42,418 bases of DNA from an uncultured Clostridia bacterium (GCA_934149275.1 CAKPEG010000016.1:1-42418); one strand, 5' to 3'; positions 16,149 to 23,608 are shown, counted from the stretch's first letter. The notes: generated by a model from the sequence alone, not told the origin. Program-made: numbers and translations.

Positions 16149-16184
16149 GACGTTGAAAACAACATTCTTGTCATTTTCAACGTC
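16149..16184 (-). terminator. Stem-loop downstream of gmk
   Basis: Perfect 11-base arms GACGTTGAAAA (16149-16159) and TTTTCAACGTC (16174-16184) with a 14-base loop, 25 bases past the gmk stop. On the minus strand it is followed only by TTTGTT, so it is a weak terminator or a REP-like hairpin; its GGGGACGTT edge resembles the neighbouring repeats. Confidence 0.45.
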
Positions 16185-16208
16185 CCCTAAAAATCACATC
16201 AACAACAA

Positions 16209-16784
16209 TTATATTCCTTCAGCCTCTAGACGAACCTCGTTCTCAATAATAGTCATAATAATTTGAACAGTTTTCTCTAAATCATTATTTTTCAAAACAT
16301 AATCATATAAACCAATTTTAGACTCTTCATAATCTAATCTATTAAGTCTAAGTTTAATCTCATCTGGGCTTGGCTTATCAATTCTATTTTCAAGTCTTCT
16401 TTTTAATTCTTCCTTTGGAACCTTTAAAAATACAGTAACAACTTTTGTATCATTCTTTAAAATCTCTTTTAAATGCTCAGTTCCATTAACATCAATATCC
16501 TTAACAATTATTTTACCACTAGCAATTTTATCATTTAAAAATTTCTTCGAAGTACCATAATAATTATTGTGATGAACATCATATTCATAAAATTCGCCAT
16601 TTTCTAACATTTTTTCGAATTCTTCTTTAGTAACAAAACAATATGTTTGTCCATTAATATCCCCTGGTCTTTGTGGTCTTGAAGTATAAGAAGGCAATGA
16701 CTCAACATTTTCCATTCTTTTAATTAGTTCTTTTTTTATTGTGTCTTTTCCTGAGCCAGCAACTCCAGACAAAATAAGTAACAT
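16209..16784 (-). CDS. gmk: Guanylate kinase-like protein
   Basis: A 191-residue protein starting at 16784, where AAAGGAGG lies 7 bases upstream; the longer frame from 16835 lacks a site. It has a P-loop in GVAGSGKDT, then SYTSRPQRPGDINGQTY and the GMP-binding lid region GEFYEYDVHHNNYYGTS, and DIDVNG in the expected places. Canonical Gmk has GPSGxGKxT, so the P-loop is atypical. Position next to rpoZ/remA/yicC matches gmk in Bacillus. It phosphorylates GMP to GDP if the assignment is right. The atypical loop leaves room for a divergent nucleotide kinase with the authentic gmk elsewhere. It is transcribed separately, after the rpoZ terminator. Confidence 0.8.
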   Translation of the reverse strand: MLLILSGVAGSGKDTIKKELIKRMENVESLPSYTSRPQRPGDINGQTYCFVTKEEFEKMLENGEFYEYDVHHNNYYGTSKKFLNDKIASGKIIVKDIDVNGTEHLKEILKNDTKVVTVFLKVPKEELKRRLENRIDKPSPDEIKLRLNRLDYEESKIGLYDYVLKNNDLEKTVQIIMTIIENEVRLEAEGI

Positions 16785-16811
16785 TTCACTTCCTCCTTTA
16801 TTTAATACTTT

Positions 16812-16909
16812 CCTATTTAGAACATTTTTCATCATAAATTTTTAAATCCGCATCCTTATTTATGTATAAAATTGCAAGCAAATTTTATACAAGTTACTCT
16901 TATAATAGA
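16812..16909 (-). repeat. Family-2 repeat, short copy upstream of gmk
   Basis: Read on the minus strand: a perfect inverted repeat GTATAAAATT / AATTTTATAC (16890-16881 and 16873-16864) around TGCTTGC, then GATGCGGATTTAAAAATTTATGATG, matching TTTGCTTTGCAATTT and GCGGACTTAAAAATGTTATAAT of the copy at 27047. It ends about 28 bases before the gmk start codon. Confidence 0.55.
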
Positions 16910-16916
16910 AAAAATT

Positions 16917-16945
16917 AGCGTATTCATAACAAAATACGCTATTTT
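16917..16945 (-). terminator. Rho-independent terminator after rpoZ
   Basis: AGCGTATT (16917-16924) pairs with AATACGCT (16933-16940). On the minus strand AATTTTTTCT follows. It lies 10 bases past the rpoZ stop and also has a T run on the plus strand. Confidence 0.75.
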
Positions 16946-16949
16946 TTAA

Positions 16950-17228
16950 TTATTTTCTTGTTGGATTTTCAACTTCGATATTAGCTTCAATATCCGGTTC
17001 AGCAATATTTTTTTCATCATCTTCTTCAGAATTTTCATCATCAATTGCTGTAACTTTACCTTCAGCAATTTCTTGCGCAGCAAGAGTTACAAAACTTTCT
17101 TCATGTTTATCAGTTAAAGGTTCAGCACCTTCTGCTAATTGTCTTGCTCTTTTTGAAGTTACTAGAACTAAACGATATCTATCATCTATTTTTTCTAGTA
17201 ATTCATTTACTGTAGGTTTTACCATCAT
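16950..17228 (-). CDS. rpoZ: DNA-directed RNA polymerase omega subunit
   Basis: A 92-residue protein with the omega core PTVNELLEKIDDRYRLVLVTSKRARQL shown here in part (YRLVLVTSKRARQL) and FVTLAAQEIAEGKV, followed by a long acidic, disordered tail. Omega helps assemble and stabilise RNA polymerase. It is 26 bases after remA, and the terminator at 16917-16945 closes the operon. GGAGG precedes the ATG pair. Confidence 0.95.
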   Translation of the reverse strand: MMVKPTVNELLEKIDDRYRLVLVTSKRARQLAEGAEPLTDKHEESFVTLAAQEIAEGKVTAIDDENSEEDDEKNIAEPDIEANIEVENPTRK

Positions 17229-17254
17229 AATAATACGCCTCCTTACAAATTAAT

Positions 17255-17503
17255 CTATTCTTCAACTACCTCTTTATCTAATCTACCTGCTACTGTTTCT
17301 GGTTGGACAGCTGATAAAATAATATGTCCCGAATCCATAATAATAACAGCTCTTGTTCTTCTTCCGTACGTAGCATCAATTGCCATCTTTGAGTCTTTTG
17401 CTTCTTGAACCAATCTTTTTATTGGTGCAGATTCAGGACTCACTATAGAGATTATTCTATTTGCAGAAACTATATTTCCAAAACCGATGTTAATTAGTTG
17501 CAT
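17255..17503 (-). CDS. remA: Extracellular matrix regulator RemA (DUF370)
   Basis: An 82-residue protein with the conserved INIGFGNIVSANRIISIVSP and GRRTRAVIIMDSGHIILSA. RemA is a DNA-binding activator of biofilm-matrix and osmoprotection genes in Bacillus. The ATG at 17503 is preferred because AAAGGAAG is 8 bases away; an upstream ATG overlaps that site. It follows yicC by 14 bases, as yloC-remA in Bacillus. Confidence 0.95.
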   Translation of the reverse strand: MQLINIGFGNIVSANRIISIVSPESAPIKRLVQEAKDSKMAIDATYGRRTRAVIIMDSGHIILSAVQPETVAGRLDKEVVEE

Positions 17504-17517
17504 AAGCATCTTCCTTT

Positions 17518-18396
17518 CTACTCAATATTTTGAATTTGTTCCCTAACATCTTCAATTTCAGTTTTTAATTCAATTACACATTTTGAAATATCCGTACTAT
17601 TAGCCTTTGAACCAATAGTATTAACTTCCCTATTCATCTCCTGAATAATAAAATCAAGTTTCTTACCAACTGGAGATGCTCCAGATTGAATTAAATTTAA
17701 AAATTGAGATATATGACTATTTAATCTTGTTAGCTCTTCCTGTATAGATGATTTATCAGAAAAAATCACAATTTCTTGTGCCAATCTATTCTCATCTACA
17801 ATATCTGTATTCATTAGTTCTTTTACTCTTCCTTTTAATTTTACTATATATTCGTCCACAAGTCCAGCAGAATACGAAGAAATATCAGAAACTTTTTTCT
17901 GAATACGATCTAATCGAACTTTTAAATCCTCACAAATTTTAGTTCCTTCAACCTCTCTCATTGAAACAAAATTATCTAAAGCAATGCCTAAAACCTGTGA
18001 TAATTCGCTCCAATAAAGCTCTTCATTGTCATCATCAGAAATATTTAAAACCTCTGGGAACTTTGAAATATCAATAACATCTATGTTAGCTGAAATTCCA
18101 GTTTCCTCAGCTAATTCTCTTAATTGTGAAATATAAATTTTAGCAAGTTCTTTATTTATTTTAATATTTTTTCCTTTTTCACTATAATCTTGCATAGTAA
18201 TAAAAACATCAATTTTTCCTCTAGAAACTTTTGCTAAAACTTCTTTTCTAACCTTCTCTTCTAAATATGAAATCTGTCTAGGCATTTTTATAGAAATATC
18301 ACTATATTTATGATTTACAGATTTAATCTCAATACTATATTCTCTTCCTTCACACTCAAATCTGGCTCTTCCAAAGCCTGTCATACTTCTAATCAT
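17518..18396 (-). CDS. YicC/YloC family endoribonuclease
   Basis: A 292-residue protein with the family start MIRSMTGFGRARFE, IKSVNHKYSDISIKMPR, and the C-terminal DUF1732 ending GKKLDFIIQEMNREVNTIGSK and KTEIEDVREQIQNIE. Start 18396 is chosen from GGAG 9 bases upstream and the invariant N-terminus. E. coli YicC is an RNase linked to stress and sRNA decay. Its first 8 bases overlap the end of the preceding membrane-protein gene, implying coupled translation. Confidence 0.93.
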   Translation of the reverse strand: MIRSMTGFGRARFECEGREYSIEIKSVNHKYSDISIKMPRQISYLEEKVRKEVLAKVSRGKIDVFITMQDYSEKGKNIKINKELAKIYISQLRELAEETGISANIDVIDISKFPEVLNISDDDNEELYWSELSQVLGIALDNFVSMREVEGTKICEDLKVRLDRIQKKVSDISSYSAGLVDEYIVKLKGRVKELMNTDIVDENRLAQEIVIFSDKSSIQEELTRLNSHISQFLNLIQSGASPVGKKLDFIIQEMNREVNTIGSKANSTDISKCVIELKTEIEDVREQIQNIE

Positions 18397-19534
18397 TTTT
18401 ATTATCTCCATCTTTCTTTTTAGTTCTTCCTGCCGTAGCAAGAGGTTTAACATCTATTTTTGTTTTTTTTCTTGGTCTCCCTCTTTTTTTAGGAACCGTC
18501 GTTGTTGAAGTAACTTCTTCTGTTTTATTCACCTTTTTAGCTCTAGTACTTGCCTTTTTAACTGTTTTCGTTTCTTCAGTTTCATCACTTACATTTGCAA
18601 CATTTTTAGTAGTAGTCCTTTTTCTAGTAGTTTTTTTCGCAGGAACATCTTCTATTACTCCAGCATCTGAAACAACTTCACTTTTAGTAACTTTCCTTAC
18701 AGACGTTTTTTTAGCAACACTTTCCTTTTGAACAATTTTGCTCTCATCATTTAGGCTCAAATCGTCTTCTACAGTAGCTTTTTTTCGTGGCTCCCTCTTT
18801 CTTGTAATTTTACTTGAAACCGTTTTCTCTGTATCCTCCTGTGTCTTATCATCATTATCTTCATTCTGTATATTCTCGACCTCTGCTTTTTTCTTTCTGC
18901 CTCTCTTACCTGGTGTTGTCTTTTTATTCTCATTAATTATCTTAGCCATTTTCTTTTTAGTATTTGATTTTCTAGTAGGTTCCTCATTTTCTAATTTTAT
19001 TTCATCAAACTTCTTTTTATTTTCTTCATCCAAATAAGATTTTTCATCATCATTTAATATTTCCTTAACATCACTCAAACTATCTCTATATTTTTTCACT
19101 TCCATATTATAAATAACAAAAGATTTCACAGAAAAATAAGCTGCAATATAAATTGGTGATATTGAATATAAAAATTTAAATGAAATTCCTCTGTAAAAAT
19201 ATATGTACGGCATAAACAACGTTAAAATAGCCAAAACAAGTACTTCAACACCATGTATTGCTACTTCATTGCTATCCTTTCTATACGCACTTTCAAAAAG
19301 CAGTACTGCTGAAATAACTAAAATTCCAGCAAAAGTATGCAAATCATTTTTAAAAACACTTTCCTCTACTCTAATATATCCTAAGTCAAGAAACAAAAAG
19401 TAGATAAAAATCAAAATAGCTATACCAAACTCTTTGAAAATTTTTACATATATTTTTTCTTTTTGTTCCTTTGGTACTTTAATCTTATTAATAATATTTT
19501 TTTTAACTTCTACTTCTTTATCTGTTGAATCCAT
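18389..19534 (-). CDS. Membrane protein with long basic AT-hook/histone-like C-terminal tail
   Basis: A 381-residue protein I do not recognise as a named family. Residues 1-30 are charged; about 32-140 contain four hydrophobic segments; about 150-381 are a low-complexity Lys/Thr/Arg/Glu/Val tail resembling histone H1. The tail has PGKRGRKKK near 207-215 and PKKRGRPRKK near 348-357, the latter a textbook AT-hook core (RGRP with flanking basics). Several KKTTRKR-type clusters lie between. By topology the tail should be cytoplasmic and able to touch the AT-rich chromosome. It lies between rsmE (21 bases) and yicC (8-base overlap). Function unknown; chromosome or RNA tethering is inference. Confidence 0.75.
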   Translation of the reverse strand: MDSTDKEVEVKKNIINKIKVPKEQKEKIYVKIFKEFGIAILIFIYFLFLDLGYIRVEESVFKNDLHTFAGILVISAVLLFESAYRKDSNEVAIHGVEVLVLAILTLFMPYIYFYRGISFKFLYSISPIYIAAYFSVKSFVIYNMEVKKYRDSLSDVKEILNDDEKSYLDEENKKKFDEIKLENEEPTRKSNTKKKMAKIINENKKTTPGKRGRKKKAEVENIQNEDNDDKTQEDTEKTVSSKITRKREPRKKATVEDDLSLNDESKIVQKESVAKKTSVRKVTKSEVVSDAGVIEDVPAKKTTRKRTTTKNVANVSDETEETKTVKKASTRAKKVNKTEEVTSTTTVPKKRGRPRKKTKIDVKPLATAGRTKKKDGDNKND

Positions 19535-19555
19535 TCCAAAATCCTTTCCTACTAA

Positions 19556-20284
19556 TTATGATTCTAGTTCATACATTATAATTGCAGACATAGCAACAGG
19601 TGCAGTCTCAGTTCTCAAGATTCTTTTTCCAAGAGTAACAGATATCGCACCTTGACCAACTAATCTTTCAACTTCACTCTCATCTAATCCGCCCTCTGGG
19701 CCAATAATAACAGCTATATTGCAAGAATCACAATTTATTTTCTTTAGAAAACTTTTCAATGTAACATCCTTTTCTTTTTCATAAGCCAATATTACATAAT
19801 CATAATTCTTCAAACTGCTTTCCATGTCTTCAAAAGAATAAACTTTTTCAACCTTTAAAATATCATTTCTAAGAGATTGTTTTGCAGCTACCTCAGCAAT
19901 TTTCTTCCATCTATTAATTTTCTTTATTTTATCATTTTCATCAAGTTTAATCACACAACGTTTCATCTCAACAGGAGCAATTTCATACACTCCAAGTTCT
20001 GTGCACTTTTGAATAATATACTCAATTTTATCAGCCTTTGCCAATCCCTGAAAAACTGTAATCTTAATATTAGCACACTCTTCTTTATGCACCTCTTTTA
20101 TCTCGCATCTTACAAAATCTGAATTTATTTCAATAATCTTTGCAGAATATTTAATGTTATCAGAAACAATATCTAAAACATCACCAATTGAATGTCTTAG
20201 AACATTTTTTATATGATTAACATCAGAACCTTTTATAACAATCTGATTTTCACTAACGTACTCCTTTGGTACAAAAAAATTCAT
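19556..20284 (-). CDS. rsmE: 16S rRNA (uracil1498-N3)-methyltransferase
   Basis: A 242-residue SPOUT-fold methyltransferase. It has an N-terminal PUA-like domain with HIKNVLRHSIGD, and the C-terminal knot with GPEGGLDESEVE and LGKRILRTETAPVAM. It methylates U1498 of 16S rRNA in the 30S subunit using S-adenosylmethionine. It begins 27 bases after the GtrA-like gene; in many Firmicutes rsmE follows prmA, which is not present here. Confidence 0.96.
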   Translation of the reverse strand: MNFFVPKEYVSENQIVIKGSDVNHIKNVLRHSIGDVLDIVSDNIKYSAKIIEINSDFVRCEIKEVHKEECANIKITVFQGLAKADKIEYIIQKCTELGVYEIAPVEMKRCVIKLDENDKIKKINRWKKIAEVAAKQSLRNDILKVEKVYSFEDMESSLKNYDYVILAYEKEKDVTLKSFLKKINCDSCNIAVIIGPEGGLDESEVERLVGQGAISVTLGKRILRTETAPVAMSAIIMYELES

Positions 20285-20311
20285 AAAAACACTCTTTCCT
20301 ATTTACTACTT

Positions 20312-20833
20312 TTATTTATCAGTACTTTTTTTCTTAAAAACAATAAGCTTACTAAAAACATAATTTAAAACTATAACTACTACTTGGCTAACCATCTTTA
20401 CTATAAGAGCTGGAAACTTAAGGTTAGTACAACCAATCCAGTAAATTGCTGAATCTACAACCATTGTAAAAATTCTACAAGCAAAGAATGAAGACATCTC
20501 CTTCATAATCGCCTTTTTGCCATGAGCCTTATCCTTGAAAACAAAATTTCTGTTAGTAACATAAGCAAAAAATATTGAAACTATAATAGCCGAAATATTG
20601 CAAACATTTCCGATAAGAGTTGATGTCTCTATACTGGCAATAATCTCTCTATATCTATGAAAATCAGTAAATAGAGCATTCCAACTTCCTTCACCACTTC
20701 CTATAATAGTAATAAGCAAATAAAAAGTAGCAAAATTTACAACTGTAGTCATAACTCCCCAAAATAAATATTTTATAACTTCCTCATACTTTGTATAATA
20801 CTTCTTTATTGTTTCCATCATTTCATCCCTCAT
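20312..20833 (-). CDS. GtrA family membrane protein
   Basis: A 173-residue membrane protein with four hydrophobic segments. The N-terminal IKYLFWGVMTTVVNFATFYLL, FFAYVTNRNFVFKDKAHGKK (core YVTNRNFVF) and the C-terminal VLNYVFSKLIVFKKK are the GtrA signature. Family members are thought to flip polyprenyl-linked sugars for wall polysaccharide glycosylation. The start ATG overlaps the previous stop (TAATG), suggesting coupling; further ATGs four and five codons in could also be used. No glycosyltransferase partner is adjacent. Confidence 0.9.
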   Translation of the reverse strand: MRDEMMETIKKYYTKYEEVIKYLFWGVMTTVVNFATFYLLITIIGSGEGSWNALFTDFHRYREIIASIETSTLIGNVCNISAIIVSIFFAYVTNRNFVFKDKAHGKKAIMKEMSSFFACRIFTMVVDSAIYWIGCTNLKFPALIVKMVSQVVVIVLNYVFSKLIVFKKKSTDK

Positions 20834-21705
20834 TATGAATCTATAACTATTTTTCCATTTAATATTTTTGAAAGCTTTGCATTCAATCTAATTAATCCTT
20901 CTTTAGCAAAACCATGCTCAATAAAGCTTTTTTTCACAAAACCATCCAATTTATTTTTCAAGTCATTATTTTCTTCTTCTAAATTTTTATTAAGAATTCT
21001 ATAATAATTTCTTTGATTAAAAAATCCTGTTGGCACAATATTAGCCACCTTCCAAGAGCTCATAGAATCTCTTTTTATAATATTTCTATCTATCATAAAA
21101 AGTTTTATCATTTCATCCTGCAAACACAAAAGCTCTCCACTCTTAACTTCTTCATTTTCAATCATGTTAATTAATTCGAAAATAGTCTTTCTTTCATTAC
21201 CTTCTTTTTCAAATTCTCTATCAATAAACTTCTTTTTAAGCTCATGATTCTTTATAGCGAGCTTTCTATACTTGTCTCTTCCAACTAACTTATCCCACAA
21301 AGAACCCTCATAAATTAAATTACTTATTATTTTATTTTCATTCTCTATCTTAGAATCATAAATAGCTTTTCTTACAACCCTATTCATTTCTTTCTCTTGA
21401 ACATAATTAATTCTAATCAATTCTTCTTGAATCTTCATTTTAATGTAAGGAAGTTCTCTTGAAAATTCTCTTTTTACATTCACAATATTTCTATCATAAT
21501 AACAACCATGTTCAATTTTCTTTTGTAAAAAATCACGCAATTTAATAAAATAATCTGGAGAAATCGAAAATTTAACTTCATATTCTATTCCAAATTTTTC
21601 TGAATTCATTTTATATAAACGTTTTTTACTGTTAAACTTATTTATTTCAGATATCAAAACATCTACATCATATAAAAACTTGACCAAATAATTAGAACTA
21701 TTCAT
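20833..21705 (-). CDS. Hypothetical charged protein
   Basis: A 290-residue soluble, Lys/Glu/Asn-rich protein, predicted mostly helical, without signal peptide or membrane segment. I recognise no family or catalytic motif. Visible features are KFGIEYEVKFSISPDYF near residue 37, a short aromatic stretch VPTGFFNQRNYYRILNKN near 225, and a heptad-rich segment after it. It lies 29 bases after the LolA-like gene and shares a TAATG overlap with the GtrA-like gene, so it is co-transcribed and may be coupled to them. GAGGAGTGGAG precedes its ATG. Confidence 0.65.
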   Translation of the reverse strand: MNSSNYLVKFLYDVDVLISEINKFNSKKRLYKMNSEKFGIEYEVKFSISPDYFIKLRDFLQKKIEHGCYYDRNIVNVKREFSRELPYIKMKIQEELIRINYVQEKEMNRVVRKAIYDSKIENENKIISNLIYEGSLWDKLVGRDKYRKLAIKNHELKKKFIDREFEKEGNERKTIFELINMIENEEVKSGELLCLQDEMIKLFMIDRNIIKRDSMSSWKVANIVPTGFFNQRNYYRILNKNLEEENNDLKNKLDGFVKKSFIEHGFAKEGLIRLNAKLSKILNGKIVIDS

Positions 21706-21734
21706 AAATACTCTCCACTCCTCATTTGTACCCT

Positions 21735-22403
21735 TTATATTTCTGTAATTGTATAACTCGTTAAATCAGGCTTTTTAACATCCTCTTCAGTAACATTATT
21801 CAACTGATATCTATAATTCAATGTTGTGTCTATGCTGTTAGTTCCATCCCCAACATAATGGCAAATCATCTTTACAATCATTCCACTCTCTTTATCCAAC
21901 CAAATATCAAATACTATACTATCATTTGATAACGAAAATGAAACACATTTTATTCCATTAACAGTTTCATAATCTTTAAATTCATACTGATAGTCGTCCG
22001 TTTCCAATAATTTAGCAACAGAGCATATCATTGTTTCAAACTCATCAATCGCGCTAGTATACTCTTTATATTGATATACCACCTTTTGTTTCTCATCTAT
22101 TTGTAACAATAATTTTTCATTCTTGTCATCATAAATTTTAAAATTATCAACATTGCTAACTAACTTTCCATTACATAATTTATAATCAGATATTGTCCCA
22201 GTAACATCAGCTTCACTACTTTCTGTAAGCACTTCGCAAGAAATATTGTTAATTGTTGCAACTTTTTGTGCTAATATCTTCACATCATCTTTTGTCATTT
22301 TCTTAAAATTTCTATTATAAAAAATAATACAAATCCCAACGACAACTAATATAAATATAACCAAAGTCGGAACTGCTAAAATAAACGTTTTTTTCTCTTT
22401 CAT
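21735..22403 (-). CDS. Membrane-anchored LolA/lipoprotein-sorting-like protein
   Basis: A 222-residue protein with one N-terminal membrane segment (about 7-28) and an external beta-rich domain. The pattern ISDYKLCNGKLVSNVDN, KQKVVYQYKEY, YETVNGIKCVSFSL and DIWLDKESGMIVKMIC follows the LolA/LolB-like outer-membrane-lipoprotein-sorting fold seen in Gram-positive anchored proteins. Function is unknown; binding a lipid or peptide at the membrane surface is inference. It is the first gene of the run to rpoZ and has its own promoter. AAGGAG precedes the ATG. Confidence 0.65.
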   Translation of the reverse strand: MKEKKTFILAVPTLVIFILVVVGICIIFYNRNFKKMTKDDVKILAQKVATINNISCEVLTESSEADVTGTISDYKLCNGKLVSNVDNFKIYDDKNEKLLLQIDEKQKVVYQYKEYTSAIDEFETMICSVAKLLETDDYQYEFKDYETVNGIKCVSFSLSNDSIVFDIWLDKESGMIVKMICHYVGDGTNSIDTTLNYRYQLNNVTEEDVKKPDLTSYTITEI

Positions 22404-22426
22404 AATTTCTCCTTTGCATCACCGTC

Positions 22427-22455
22427 AGTATATCTCAAAAAGAAAATTTTTTCAA
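22427..22455 (-). promoter_or_regulatory. Sigma-A promoter of the LolA-like/rsmE/yicC/rpoZ operon
   Basis: Minus strand TTGAAA (22455-22450), 17 bases, TATACT (22432-22427), about 24 bases before the first ATG at 22403. Confidence 0.65.
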
Positions 22456-22510
22456 TAAAAACATTATAAAAATCCAAAAAGAGAAAATTTATTTACTAAA
22501 ATAGAATAAC

Positions 22511-22649
22511 AATGAACATTAATAATATTTTTTACACATTATAACTTTTTTTAATTCGCATCTTCGTTCATATTTAAAATTTGTAAAGCAAATTTCTGTG
22601 CATTGTTATTTTTGTATAATAAAATTCTAAGAAAACCTTCTTATTATGT
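22511..22649 (-). repeat. Family-2 dispersed palindromic repeat, copy upstream of the LolA-like gene
   Basis: Minus-strand reading gives ATAATAAGAAGGTTTTCTTAG, ATAACAATGCACAGAAATTTGC, AAAGTTATAATG and related blocks in the same order as the copies at 10393 and 27047. It lies upstream of the promoter at 22427-22455. Nothing else is seen in 22456-22655. Confidence 0.75.
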
Positions 22650-22650
22650 A

Positions 22651-22680
22651 AAAAATGTGCCCTTGAAAATTCAAGGGCAC
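22651..22680 (-). terminator. Terminator of the 108-residue gene
   Basis: Perfect 10-base stem GTGCCCTTGA / TCAAGGGCAC (22657-22680, 4-base loop), followed on the minus strand by TTTTTT-type tract (after one A). It lies 20 bases past the stop at 22701. Confidence 0.85.
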
Positions 22681-22700
22681 AACACTGTCTTCGGAAAATC

Positions 22701-23027
22701 CTACATAAAAGCCTGTAACGTATTTGAATCAACCAGCAGTTTAATTACCGCTTTCGTTCCAAACTCCAGTTTCAACAGCTTTAACTCTGGATTCACCTTA
22801 AAAGTATGTAGACCAGGTTTTACCACGTCCACAAAATAAGAAACTCCTTCCTTAGCTAATTCCTGCCAAGGAACATCCTCGTTTGCTTTTGAGTTGAACT
22901 CATCTTCAAGATTATAACTTTCCACTACCCGTCTAATAAAATCCTTTTCCTCGTCTGGTGTTCTACCAGCATAACAACATTCCAAATACGGTTTAGCTTC
23001 TTCTAAATAATCCCAAAAATTCTTCAT
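22701..23027 (-). CDS. Hypothetical small protein, solitary higher-GC gene
   Basis: A 108-residue soluble protein of no family I recognise. It starts MKNFWDYLEEAKPYLEC, has a charged middle (PDEEKDFIRRVVESYN) and a beta-rich end (KPGLHTFKVNPELKLLKLEF). It is monocistronic: near-consensus promoter at 23073-23101, AAAGGGG ribosome binding site and its own strong terminator. Its base composition is visibly higher in GC than neighbouring operons, suggesting separate acquisition. Confidence 0.75.
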   Translation of the reverse strand: MKNFWDYLEEAKPYLECCYAGRTPDEEKDFIRRVVESYNLEDEFNSKANEDVPWQELAKEGVSYFVDVVKPGLHTFKVNPELKLLKLEFGTKAVIKLLVDSNTLQAFM

Positions 23028-23072
23028 ATAGTCGCACCCCTTTCAAAAAGCTCATTGCCAAGTTATGCATAA

Positions 23073-23101
23073 ATTATAACACATACCCCCATTATTTTCA
23101 A
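23073..23101 (-). promoter_or_regulatory. Sigma-A promoter of the 108-residue gene
   Basis: Minus strand TTGAAA (23101-23096), 17 bases ending in TGTGT, then TATAAT (23078-23073). Confidence 0.75.
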
Positions 23102-23174
23102 CTTTTGCCATGCTGTAGTAACTATTTCAATACAAAATTGGCGATTATTGTCCGTTTTTGTCAATGGAAATTTC

Positions 23175-23203
23175 TTGCAATTTATAAAAATGCATAGTAT
23201 AAT
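23175..23203 (+). promoter_or_regulatory. Plus-strand sigma-A promoter of a candidate non-coding RNA
   Basis: TTGCAA (23175-23180), 17 bases, perfect TATAAT (23198-23203). No protein gene lies downstream on this strand before 27214. The palindrome GTTAATA-TTT-TATTAAC starts at 23211, over the expected transcription start. Confidence 0.6.
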
Positions 23204-23209
23204 CTCAAC

Positions 23210-23548
23210 AGTTAATATTTTATTAACGTATTTTATTTCTAACCAATTGTATTTTACCTAATACAATTCTTCCCCAAATTAAAATATATAATAATAATTT
23301 TTAGATATTTATATTCAGAAAAAAATGGTCTTGCAATGCGTTAATATAAGTATTAACTAAAATCACAAAAGAAAGGAGTTTTAATATGCCTTAGTTTTGA
23401 TTTTGATATTTTCTCCGTGGCCCCGTGATTATCAAAATTATAAGCCATATATAAAATGTAATATTAGATAAAAAGTGATAATATAAATACTAAAAATTAT
23501 TAAAAGCAAAGCAGAGATCCCCCTAAGTCTCTGCTTTTGCTTTTTACA
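23210..23548 (+). ncRNA. Candidate structured RNA with a ribosome binding site and two-codon frame
   Basis: Bounded by the promoter at 23175-23203 and the terminator at 23502-23545, about 335 bases. It holds two matching palindromes, GTTAATA-TTT-TATTAAC (from 23211) and GTTAATA-TAAG-TATTAAC (from 23340). It then has AAAGGAG followed at normal distance by ATG CCT TAG (Met-Pro-stop, from 23386). Then TTTTGATA and TATCAAAA can pair around a GC-richer loop with CTCCGTGGCCCCGTG. No longer frame is present. I do not recognise a known RNA family (not SRP, tmRNA, RNase P or an obvious riboswitch). It may be a small RNA, a leader, or a decayed gene. Confidence 0.4.
23502..23545 (+). terminator. Terminator of the candidate RNA
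   Basis: AAAAGCAAAGCAGAGA (23502-23517) pairs, with one bulge, with TCTCTGCTTTTGCTTTT (23528-23544); the 3' arm ends in a T run. It faces the terminator of the minus-strand wall-protein operon. Confidence 0.8.
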
Positions 23549-23608
23549 TGATAAAAAATTTCTCAGAACTTCCTAATATATAAAAAAACAATAAAAATTT
23601 AACACAAA

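Noticed and set aside
22560..22660. Riboswitch upstream of the LolA-like gene
   Set aside because: The conserved sequence belongs to the dispersed family-2 repeat and lies above the promoter, so it is not in the leader.
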